Assembly (NCBI GenBank): GCA_034666045.1
Contig: JAXDMN010000361.1
Coordinates: 1-15,613, forward strand
Source: JAICTV01 sp034666045
GTDB taxonomy: Bacteria > Planctomycetota > Phycisphaerae > Tepidisphaerales > Tepidisphaeraceae
Reading direction: 5' to 3'
Length of the DNA: 15,613 nucleotides
Part shown: positions 1-6,334 of the stretch, one piece after another
Layout: the number at the start of each line of letters is the position of its first letter
How positions within the stretch are numbered: position 1 is the first letter of the stretch
Program-made: the position numbers and the translations under genes
Notes under the pieces: generated by a model
What the model saw: the letters and a program-made list of their open reading frames with translations, nothing else
Told to the model about the DNA's origin: nothing
Database searches by the model: none

Positions 1-1
1 C

Positions 2-172
2 GGCGGCGGCAGCAGCAGCATGCAAGGCGGCGGCCCCCGCGGCGGCGGTGTTCCCGGCGAAGGCCGACCCCCCGGCGAACGCCGCAGCAGCGGCGGCGGA
101 CGCAATCGCAGCAGCCAGGGCGGCGCGGGCGGATCTGGCGGCGGCGCAACGACCACACCGGCCGCCCCGTAG
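2..172 (+). CDS. Gly/Arg/Ser-rich C-terminal tail of a protein truncated by the window edge
   Basis: An open frame enters from the left edge and ends at TAG (170-172), giving 56 residues made almost entirely of Gly, Arg, Ser and Pro, with a closing Ala/Thr/Pro stretch (ATTTPAAP). Arg-Gly-rich, disordered tails of this kind are known at the C-termini of bacterial DEAD-box RNA helicases and RRM-type RNA-binding proteins, so an RNA-binding protein is a reasonable guess. No folded domain is visible, so the parent protein cannot be named. The next gene converges on it from the right, 32 bp away. Another frame over the same bases is also open but is Ala-rich without family features; I prefer the Gly/Arg frame because its composition matches a recognised tail type. 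Confidence 0.55.
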   Translation, partial: GGGSSSMQGGGPRGGGVPGEGRPPGERRSSGGGRNRSSQGGAGGSGGGATTTPAAP

Positions 173-204
173 GCCGCGCGAGTCGCCGACTAAAATGCCT
201 GTGG

Positions 205-567
205 TTATCCAGCCTTTTTACCGGCAGCGCTGACGCCCGGGGAATTGCCGCGATGCCATTGCACGGACTCGTTAATCGCGTAGGTGCACCGGCATTCTGC
301 CGCCGCCGTGATCAAGAGATCGGCGAATTGCTCTTCGTCCGCTCGATCGTGCATTTCCCCGTCAGCAAGCGATGACAAGCGGCTCAAGACGCGATGCTGC
401 AGCTCGTTGATCGCGCGGATCCGACGATCGTCGGTGATGAGTTCGCCTTGGGGCGCATAGGTCGCGCGGGCTTCAATCGTGAGATCAAACGCGAAGCGTG
501 CGAGCAGCCGCAACTTGCCGCGCTCGTCAGCGGACAAGTAGATGGTTTTGAAGTCTCGTTCGCTCAT
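205..567 (-). CDS. Hypothetical 120-aa protein downstream of the glycogen synthase-like gene
   Basis: A 120-aa protein beginning MSERDFKTIYLS and ending AAGKKAG. The start is set by a strong Shine-Dalgarno, GGAGG with a 5-nt spacer before ATG at 567; the longer open frame upstream is only the shadow of the glycosyltransferase. The protein looks soluble and mostly helical (for example the stretch from RRIRAINELQHRV to DLLITAAAE), with two Cys in ECRC near residues 91-94 and a basic tail. It has no signal peptide or membrane segment. It starts 47 nt after the stop of the glycosyltransferase on the same strand, so the two are probably co-transcribed. I do not recognise the family and assign no function. 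Confidence 0.75.
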   Translation of the reverse strand: MSERDFKTIYLSADERGKLRLLARFAFDLTIEARATYAPQGELITDDRRIRAINELQHRVLSRLSSLADGEMHDRADEEQFADLLITAAAECRCTYAINESVQWHRGNSPGVSAAGKKAG

Positions 568-614
568 GCTGCCCTCCACTAAGGGTAGGACTCGAACGGG
601 CCTCCCAATGAACC

Positions 615-2390
615 TTATGCGATCTGCTTCAACCGCTGGGCCTTGCTCGCGCGTTCGATGCCTGGCAGGACGTACTCCCGCGCGACGGCGTCCCAGCTCA
701 TTTTGCTCGCGAGGTCGTAGCCGCGGTCGATGAACTGCTGAAACTCCTGCGGCGTGCGCGGGAGGCGCTCGATGAGCTGCTGGGCGACGCGGGCGGCGAC
801 GTCGTGTTCGATTTGGTCGCGCTCGGGTTGGCCGATGGCCATGAGCTGCTCGGGGCGCAGGCCTTTTTGCGGAAGGTCGGTGTAGTCGGCGACGATGACG
901 TTGGGGGTTTCCTTGCCGCCGGTCGCGTGGGCGACGAAGCCGGCGCAGCCGCAGCATTCGCTGAAGACACAGATGCCGCCGAAGCTGAGCGGCTCGACCT
1001 GGGCGATGCCGAACGGCTCGTAGATGCTCTGGCCGAACTCGGCGTCGGAGCCCTTGCGGATGTCCATGAACTCCATGTCGGTCGGCATGCGGTTGCCGCA
1101 GAGGTTGCGGTCGAAGCCAAACTGGTTGATGAAGACGACCTTGACGTTGCGGCTCTGCGCGTTGAATTCCTGGACGCCCTGGTAGTAGAGCGCTTCGCCG
1201 CCGGAGAGATCCGGCAGGCCTTCGCGATGGACGACCGGCCAGTGGTAGCTGGCTTCCATGCGACGGATGTCGTCGCCGCGGCGCTGCGGGACTTCGGTGC
1301 TGAGGCAGAGCAGCACGGCGGTTTCGTTGCGGGCGCGAAGATGCTGTTCGAGATGCTCGAGGACGCGCAGATCGCGCCACAGTCCTTTGCTCGGCACGAG
1401 CCGCGTTACGTGCGTGAAGACGTAGTCCGGCTCGTACTTCAGCAGCGATTTCACGTACTGCCGCAGCTTGTTGCGGCTGCGCATCTTGTCGTCGACGCTG
1501 ATTTTCCAGTGCGGCACGCCGTTGTACGCGAGCTGCGCTTCGACGCTGGAAAAATCCGCGCCGAGGAAGCGCATTTCCTTCAGCGTGTAATCCCCGACGG
1601 CGAAGATGTTGTCGCAGAAGCGGGTCGCCTTGATCAGGGCGTGCTTGTAGTAGCCGGACTGATCGCCGAAGACGTCCTCGACGTAATGCCCGGCGGCCAT
1701 CGCGGCGCGCATGACGTTGTAGAACATCGTGTCATGGCCGGGATGGCCCTCGACGATCCGCCGCATCGTGGCGCACTCGTGCGCGTAGAACACGGTGCGG
1801 AAATTCGATTTCTCCCCTTCCATGATCGCGGCGAGTACGGTGGGCATGCCCATGTATTCGTGCGAGAGGATCACGCACGGCTCGACGGTGCTGGCCGCGC
1901 CGAGCGCATGCAGCGCCGCCATCGCCGGCTGCGCGAGACGCATGTACTGCTCGTAGTCCCAGATGTTCTCGTACTTGCTCGAGTCGATGCCGAAGGTCTT
2001 CCACAGCTCGAACTTGAAGACGCCGATCTTCTCCTTGTCGTAGCGGCTGACGTCGATCAGCAGCACTTCCGGGACGCTGGTTGCGCCGGTGTCCTTGTCG
2101 ATGTACTTGCGTCGGCCGTAGATGATGCTGACGTCGAACTGCTGCTCGATCTCGCGGAAGCGCTGCGAGAGCGGTGAGCGCCAGATGTTGTCGAGGCTGG
2201 AGTAGAGGACTTCGCCCTGCGGGCCGAGGCGTTTTTCGCCGCGCTCGTCGCTGGGCCAGAACGGGCCGACGAGGATGTTGCGCGTGACGGTGCTGAGATA
2301 GACCTTGCTGGTGAGCAACCCGTGCAGCACCGCGCCGATGCCGCCGATCTTGGTGATCGCTTCGTGGGTGACGTGAACGACTGTCCGCAT
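615..2390 (-). CDS. Glycogen/starch synthase-like GT-B glycosyltransferase
   Basis: A 591-aa cytoplasmic protein with no signal peptide. The N-terminus MRTVVHVTHEAITKIGGIGA carries the K-x-G-G-[LI]-G motif (residues 14-19) of GT5 glycogen/starch synthases, which bind the sugar nucleotide there. The C-terminal half has VTRLVPSKG (328-336) at the start of the second Rossmann lobe and E458-PFGIAQV-E466, the E-x7-E motif of retaining GT-B enzymes, followed by a Cys-rich SECCGCAG (477-484). It probably transfers glucose from ADP- or UDP-glucose to a growing alpha-1,4-glucan. At 591 aa it is longer than the usual bacterial GlgA (about 480 aa), and a divergent GT3/GT4-type synthase remains possible. 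The ATG at 2390 is preceded by AAGGA five nt upstream; the open frame extends further but has no comparable start. A GH15 glucan hydrolase lies one gene away. Confidence 0.8.
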   Translation of the reverse strand: MRTVVHVTHEAITKIGGIGAVLHGLLTSKVYLSTVTRNILVGPFWPSDERGEKRLGPQGEVLYSSLDNIWRSPLSQRFREIEQQFDVSIIYGRRKYIDKDTGATSVPEVLLIDVSRYDKEKIGVFKFELWKTFGIDSSKYENIWDYEQYMRLAQPAMAALHALGAASTVEPCVILSHEYMGMPTVLAAIMEGEKSNFRTVFYAHECATMRRIVEGHPGHDTMFYNVMRAAMAAGHYVEDVFGDQSGYYKHALIKATRFCDNIFAVGDYTLKEMRFLGADFSSVEAQLAYNGVPHWKISVDDKMRSRNKLRQYVKSLLKYEPDYVFTHVTRLVPSKGLWRDLRVLEHLEQHLRARNETAVLLCLSTEVPQRRGDDIRRMEASYHWPVVHREGLPDLSGGEALYYQGVQEFNAQSRNVKVVFINQFGFDRNLCGNRMPTDMEFMDIRKGSDAEFGQSIYEPFGIAQVEPLSFGGICVFSECCGCAGFVAHATGGKETPNVIVADYTDLPQKGLRPEQLMAIGQPERDQIEHDVAARVAQQLIERLPRTPQEFQQFIDRGYDLASKMSWDAVAREYVLPGIERASKAQRLKQIA

Positions 2391-2576
2391 GCGTGTCCTT
2401 TTTTCGCCCCAACCGTTAGCTATGGCGTCTGCCCCGGCGGGCTCAAATCCCGCAATAACCTCAGCCGCCAGCAAGTTTATCGGCAATGTGGCCCGCCGTC
2501 TAAGCAGCGGATCGCAGGTCTGTCGGTACCTATTTAGGTTAATGGAGCGGGCCGCCTGGCAGCGTAGACTGGGCGG
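2391..2576. other. Divergent intergenic region between the glycosyltransferase and the membrane protein
   Basis: This 186-bp gap must hold the start signals of both flanking genes. I see no convincing -35/-10 pair. It contains a 5-bp stem GCGGG/CCCGC around a 7-nt loop (about 2439-2455) that mimics a tRNA T-arm but has no other tRNA parts. Confidence 0.5.
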
Positions 2577-3482
2577 ATGCGAGTTCCACTGCAAGTTCTC
2601 GTCATGTCGGTTGTTATCCTGTGCGCTGCCATTCTGATGTCGCAGGAGACGAAGGGGGCAGACGCGGCCACGACCGAGAACGCAGCGGCGACCGCGGGGT
2701 CGGACGGCGCGGGCGGCGAAGTTGCACCTCCCGCGCCGGCGACGAAGCCTGCCGCCGACGCATGCTCGTATTGGCGGGTCTTCTGGGTAATGCTCCTGTC
2801 CGGGCTGATCGCGGGCACCCGAAACATCCTGGTCGCCTGGGAGGAGGAAAAGAAAGCATCTGCGACGAGCAGCGTGCCTTTTGATGCCGCCTACCGCTGG
2901 CGGCTCGTGGCGCGGCATTTGATCGTCGCGGTGGCCGCCTCGTTCCTGATCCCGCTCTTCCTGAGCATGATCTCGAGCCAGCTCCTTCAGGAGGCGCGAT
3001 GCTACATCGACAAGCTCCTGATCCTCGCCGGTTTCTGTCTTGTCGCCGGGCTTTCCGCCACGCGGTTCATCGAAACGGTCAGCGACCGCGTGATCAAGAT
3101 GGCCGAGGACGCGAAGAAGCAGGCGGCCAACGCGAATGCCAAAGCGGACGTCGCCAAGGAGGCCGCCGCCGGTGTGCAGGAAACACTGATCGAACCCCCG
3201 CCTCCGTCGCCGGCGCGCGATGCCGTCCGCGCGGCGGCTCGGGCGGCGATGCCGGCGGTCGCGAACGATCAAAAAGCTGTACTCCGAGCGTTGGCTGCCT
3301 CCCCGCACGCTCTGTTCACCACGGAAAGCATCACCGCCAAGCTGGCCAAAGACGTGCCGTCGGTCGAGGAGGCACTTCGCGCCCTGGCGGCGCAGAATCT
3401 CGTTCGTGTCCTGCCGCGGATCAACCGCCCGGGCGAATTTGTCTGGGGTATCACGGAGGCCGGCATTGAAGCCGCGCAGTAG
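2577..3482 (+). CDS. Three-TM YLATT-like membrane protein with C-terminal winged-helix domain
   Basis: A 301-aa protein. Residues 5-22 are a hydrophobic signal peptide or signal anchor, followed by a low-complexity Ala/Thr/Pro linker (30-60). Three membrane segments follow (about 68-86, 112-136, 145-163), with the stretches SFLIPLFLSMISS and KLLILAGFCLVAGLSA. Their order and wording resemble the YEATS-associated three-TM module (YLATT), known from predicted membrane-linked signalling or defence systems with prokaryotic YEATS-like domains. An Ala/Lys-rich coiled coil (170-200), a Pro-rich hinge (207-212) and a winged-helix-like domain (230-300: helices around VLRALA and EEALRALAAQNLV, then a beta wing ending FVWGITEAG) complete it. 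No YEATS domain is present. The ATG at 2577 has only a weak RBS; Met10 is an alternative start. It may be a membrane-tethered sensor or regulator; the wHTH could bind DNA or protein. Confidence 0.7.
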   Translation: MRVPLQVLVMSVVILCAAILMSQETKGADAATTENAAATAGSDGAGGEVAPPAPATKPAADACSYWRVFWVMLLSGLIAGTRNILVAWEEEKKASATSSVPFDAAYRWRLVARHLIVAVAASFLIPLFLSMISSQLLQEARCYIDKLLILAGFCLVAGLSATRFIETVSDRVIKMAEDAKKQAANANAKADVAKEAAAGVQETLIEPPPPSPARDAVRAAARAAMPAVANDQKAVLRALAASPHALFTTESITAKLAKDVPSVEEALRALAAQNLVRVLPRINRPGEFVWGITEAGIEAAQ

Positions 3483-3511
3483 CACGTGGGCCGCCGGACG
3501 CGCGTCGCAAC

Positions 3512-6055
3512 CTACGGCGCGATCGTCCCGTCATCGAATAGATCGAGCGGCTTGATGACCATGTTCGCCGGCTTTACCGGTTGCGGCGCGATGGGCAACG
3601 CCGTCGCGCTGGCGGATTTTTCCAGCGGCTCGACGAACAGGCTGACGACGTCGGTCGGGCAGACCTCGACGCATTCGCCGTCGAGATCGCACTGGTTCAG
3701 GTGACGCAGGTCGACCAGCGCCTTGCCGTCGATCATCCGCAGCACGCCCTTGTCGCAATGCGCGACGCACACGTCGCAGCCGATGCAGTCGCGCACGTCG
3801 ATCGACAGCGTCACCTTCAGCGGCAGCTTGCTGCGCGGGTCGTGTTTCGTGAACGTGCCGACCGGCGAGGCCATCTCGCGGGCGTCGTCGATCTCGAAAT
3901 CGGCGTCTAACCGATCGAACGTCGCCTGGCTTTTCACTTCGACCGGCCCGGCGCGGCGCAGGCGATAAACCGGCTGATGGCAACTGTTGCAGGTCTGTAG
4001 CTGCTCGAGTTTTTCCAGGTACTTGATCGCGGTCGAGACGACCGTCGCGTGGCTCCATGTCAGCGGGCTGACGCTGATCGGATCATTCGTGTACGGATTC
4101 ACCTGCTCGGCGAGGATGCCGCTCTCGAGCGCGTGGGCGGCGGTCCATTCGAAGATCGGCAGGGCGGATTTCAGCTCGGCCGTGTTGCTGGCGCGGGTGA
4201 TGAAATAGTCGGCCAGCCAGAGCGTGCAGATGAACCACGGATTGCCCGGCACGGCGGCGATGTCGTTGCTGACGCGGTGATAGTAATCGTTCTCGTAGCG
4301 CGCGACGCCGCCGACGCGCGTCTTCACCCAGAGCTTTTCCTCGATCGCCGTCATCGTCGAGACGACGCGTGGGTCGTCCGGCTCGAAGAGGTGGAACTTG
4401 AAGATCGAATAGAGCGACGCGTCGAGCACTTCGTCGACTTCATAGACGTCGCCGCCGGTCTGCGCTTTGTCGAGCTGCTGGTGCTCGGTGTAACTCTCAT
4501 CGCCCGGCGGGATCGGCGAATCTTTGGGGACGAGCCGGCGGACGAAACGGTTGAGCTTTTCGCTCCACAGGTATTTCGCCGCGCCGATTTTGATTTCTTC
4601 GGCGGCTTTTTTGTATCGCTGCGCGCGCTCGCGATCGCCGAAGCAGACGGCGAAGTTGGCCGCGGCCTTCAGGCCGCCGTAGACGGTGGCGACGGTGAAG
4701 GCGTGCACGCCCCAGCGTTCTTCCCACAGGTCGTAGCTCGGCAGCGGCAGCCCGGTTCGCCCGTCGCGGTAGCGGCACATGAAGTCGGCGGCCTTCTGCA
4801 CGACGTCGACCCACAGCGGGCGGATAAATTCGATGTCGCGATAGCGATAGTAGTGCCGCCAGAGCGCCCACACGACCAGCGCCGTTTCGTCTTCCTGGAT
4901 CGGCAGCGCGCGTTGGCCCTTGATGACCCACGGATGCCACGACGATGCGGGCGAGCCGTCCGGGTTGTACTTGTGATAGAAATATCCGTCCGCGGTGATC
5001 GTGCGCTGGCAGAAGGTGTAGAACGAGCGCGCGACATCCGGGAAGCCGGCGAGATCGAGCGAATCGGCGACGAGCGCGCCGTCGCGCGGCCAGACGTATG
5101 AGTACGTGTCGCGACTGAACTGCATGATGTCGCTGTCGTTGGCCGCGCAGATCGCGCCGTTGTTGTCGATCTGCGTGCGGACGACGAGCAGCGAGCGTTT
5201 GAACAGCTCGACGACCTTGTTCGGCAGGTTGCCGAAGTTGATGTTGGTGCCGCCCACCCACAGCCGCCAGTACGCGCTCGTTCGATCGAGCACGCCCTGC
5301 GGGCCCATCTTCTTCAGCCACTCGTTCAGCTCGATCAGTTCTTCGCGCGAGTGCCCGGCGATGATCGCCATGTAGCAGACTTTTTCCCCCTCGGGCTCGA
5401 GATGGACGTGATGCGAGATGGTTGAGTCGACCGCGCCCTGCGCGATTGCGTTGCCTTGCAAATGCCCGTCTTCCGCGTCGCGCCAGGTTCCTTCCGCGCC
5501 GTGGAAACCGCTGGTGCCGCAGGCGAATTCGTCGATCTGCTGATGCCAGCCTTTTTCCTGATCGCCCGTGAAATACGTGACCATGATGTACCGCTTGGCG
5601 CGGTAGTGGACGATCGATTTCAGCTCCGGGTCGTAGTAGGCGGTGTCGCCGACCTTCGTCCCGAACATGTTGAAATCCTGGTGATGCATGAGCCGCACGG
5701 TTCGCTCGTGCGACGCCATGTTCTTGACCTTCACCTTGCGGACCATGATCGGCCGGTGGAAGTCGACGACGTCGTTGCAGTACATCGCCAGGCGAAGCTC
5801 GCGGTGGTCGAGGCTGACGCTGCTCGTCAGCGTGTCGCGCAGATAGCGCTGGCGGATTGTCCACCCTTCGTCGCTGGTCCAATAAAGTCGCGAGCGATGT
5901 TTGCCGGGGATGTCGGTGTAGACGCCGAAGCGGCAGGGGCCCGCGCCGGCGTGGTTCTCCTGCCCGACGTGGGGAAAATAAATGTCGCGGATCTGGTACT
6001 GGTGATCGAAAGTGACCAGCAACCGTCCGTTCCCGACGGGAATGTCACGCGGCAT
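3512..6055 (-). CDS. GH15 glucoamylase-like hydrolase fused to a C-terminal ferredoxin-like domain
   Basis: An 847-aa cytoplasmic protein without signal peptide. Residues 1-270 form the N-terminal beta-sandwich of bacterial/archaeal GH15 enzymes (start MPRDIPVGNGRLLVTFD, then DIYFPHVGQENH). Residues 280-685 form the (alpha/alpha)6 barrel: SYVWPRDGALVADSLD (318-333), the likely catalytic acid Glu445 in YDLWEERWGVHAFT, and the likely base Glu650 in LAEQVNPYT. The enzyme should release glucose from alpha-glucans. After the barrel come CNSCH (689-693) and a ferredoxin-like domain (about 748-808): C757-x2-C760-x2-C763-x3-C767, then C789-x2-D792-x2-C795-x3-C799-P. An acidic/Pro tail closes it. The second motif has Asp where Cys is normal. 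The ATG at 6055 has a poor RBS but the conserved N-terminus supports it. It converges on the YLATT-like gene with 29 bp between. The GH15 assignment is firm; the role of the Fe-S domain is unknown. Confidence 0.88.
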   Translation of the reverse strand: MPRDIPVGNGRLLVTFDHQYQIRDIYFPHVGQENHAGAGPCRFGVYTDIPGKHRSRLYWTSDEGWTIRQRYLRDTLTSSVSLDHRELRLAMYCNDVVDFHRPIMVRKVKVKNMASHERTVRLMHHQDFNMFGTKVGDTAYYDPELKSIVHYRAKRYIMVTYFTGDQEKGWHQQIDEFACGTSGFHGAEGTWRDAEDGHLQGNAIAQGAVDSTISHHVHLEPEGEKVCYMAIIAGHSREELIELNEWLKKMGPQGVLDRTSAYWRLWVGGTNINFGNLPNKVVELFKRSLLVVRTQIDNNGAICAANDSDIMQFSRDTYSYVWPRDGALVADSLDLAGFPDVARSFYTFCQRTITADGYFYHKYNPDGSPASSWHPWVIKGQRALPIQEDETALVVWALWRHYYRYRDIEFIRPLWVDVVQKAADFMCRYRDGRTGLPLPSYDLWEERWGVHAFTVATVYGGLKAAANFAVCFGDRERAQRYKKAAEEIKIGAAKYLWSEKLNRFVRRLVPKDSPIPPGDESYTEHQQLDKAQTGGDVYEVDEVLDASLYSIFKFHLFEPDDPRVVSTMTAIEEKLWVKTRVGGVARYENDYYHRVSNDIAAVPGNPWFICTLWLADYFITRASNTAELKSALPIFEWTAAHALESGILAEQVNPYTNDPISVSPLTWSHATVVSTAIKYLEKLEQLQTCNSCHQPVYRLRRAGPVEVKSQATFDRLDADFEIDDAREMASPVGTFTKHDPRSKLPLKVTLSIDVRDCIGCDVCVAHCDKGVLRMIDGKALVDLRHLNQCDLDGECVEVCPTDVVSLFVEPLEKSASATALPIAPQPVKPANMVIKPLDLFDDGTIAP

Positions 6056-6150
6056 GGGAGAACCACTTTGCTAAGGCTTCGGGCGACGCACCACGCGCGC
6101 ACGCCGGCGCGGCCGTGGTTGCGCGTCTCGGTGCGCACAATCAGACTCCG

Positions 6151-6170
6151 TGGCGGCGCAAGCGCCGCCA
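6151..6170. repeat. Perfect 9-bp inverted repeat in the GH15 leader
   Basis: TGGCGGCGC-AA-GCGCCGCCA is a perfect inverted repeat with a 2-nt centre, about 96 nt before the GH15 start. It is not followed by a T-run on either strand, so it is not a typical terminator; it could be an operator, or an RNA hairpin if transcription starts upstream. Confidence 0.5.
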
Positions 6171-6249
6171 TTCCTTAGATCGGCGGTTCTTTCATAATGC
6201 TTCAGTAGAACGTTGCAGGAAATGGAGTTAAGCGCGGGTGAGGGGAGGC

Positions 6250-6284
6250 AAAGACGCGCAAAGGAGCCGCGTTCCCCCCGCGGC
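6250..6284 (-). terminator. Possible weak terminator after the first PEP-CTERM gene
   Basis: On the minus strand, 50 nt past the stop codon, GCCGCG pairs with CGCGGC over a 7-nt loop and is followed by TCCTTTGCG. The stem is GC-only but the T-run is poor, so this is a weak call. Confidence 0.3.
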
Positions 6285-6334
6285 ACTGGCCCCCCCGCTT
6301 AGCGGCCGCTTTGGATGCTCAAAGGCCCGACCCG

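Larger units (their letters stand above)
6056..6334. other. Intergenic region upstream of the GH15 fusion gene
   Basis: This 279-bp gap separates the 3' end of the first PEP-CTERM gene from the start of the GH15 fusion on the same strand. It holds a perfect 9-bp inverted repeat (6151-6170), a GC-rich hairpin near the PEP-CTERM stop (6266-6284) and a NotI-type palindrome AGCGGCCGCT (6300-6309). I found no gene. Confidence 0.5.

Noticed and set aside
1..170. Possible CRISPR or tandem-repeat array in the GGC/AGC-rich left edge
   Set aside because: There is no regular repeat-spacer spacing; the pattern is explained by Gly/Ser/Arg codons of a coding tail.
585..615. GTTCGAGTCC on the minus strand looks like a tRNA T-loop
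   Set aside because: The bases flanking it do not form a T-stem, and there is no room for a tRNA between the glycosyltransferase stop and the next start.
804..2177. Long plus-strand open frame of 457 codons opposite the glycosyltransferase
   Set aside because: Its translation is rich in Val, Ala, Asp and Glu without family motifs, as expected from the reverse strand of high-GC coding DNA; the minus-strand protein has clear enzyme motifs.
2436..2460. tRNA T-arm-like sequence: stem GCGGG/CCCGC around loop CTCAAAT
   Set aside because: No matching acceptor stem, D-arm or anticodon arm is found at the expected distance on this strand, and the first loop base is C instead of T. Treated as a chance hairpin in the leader.
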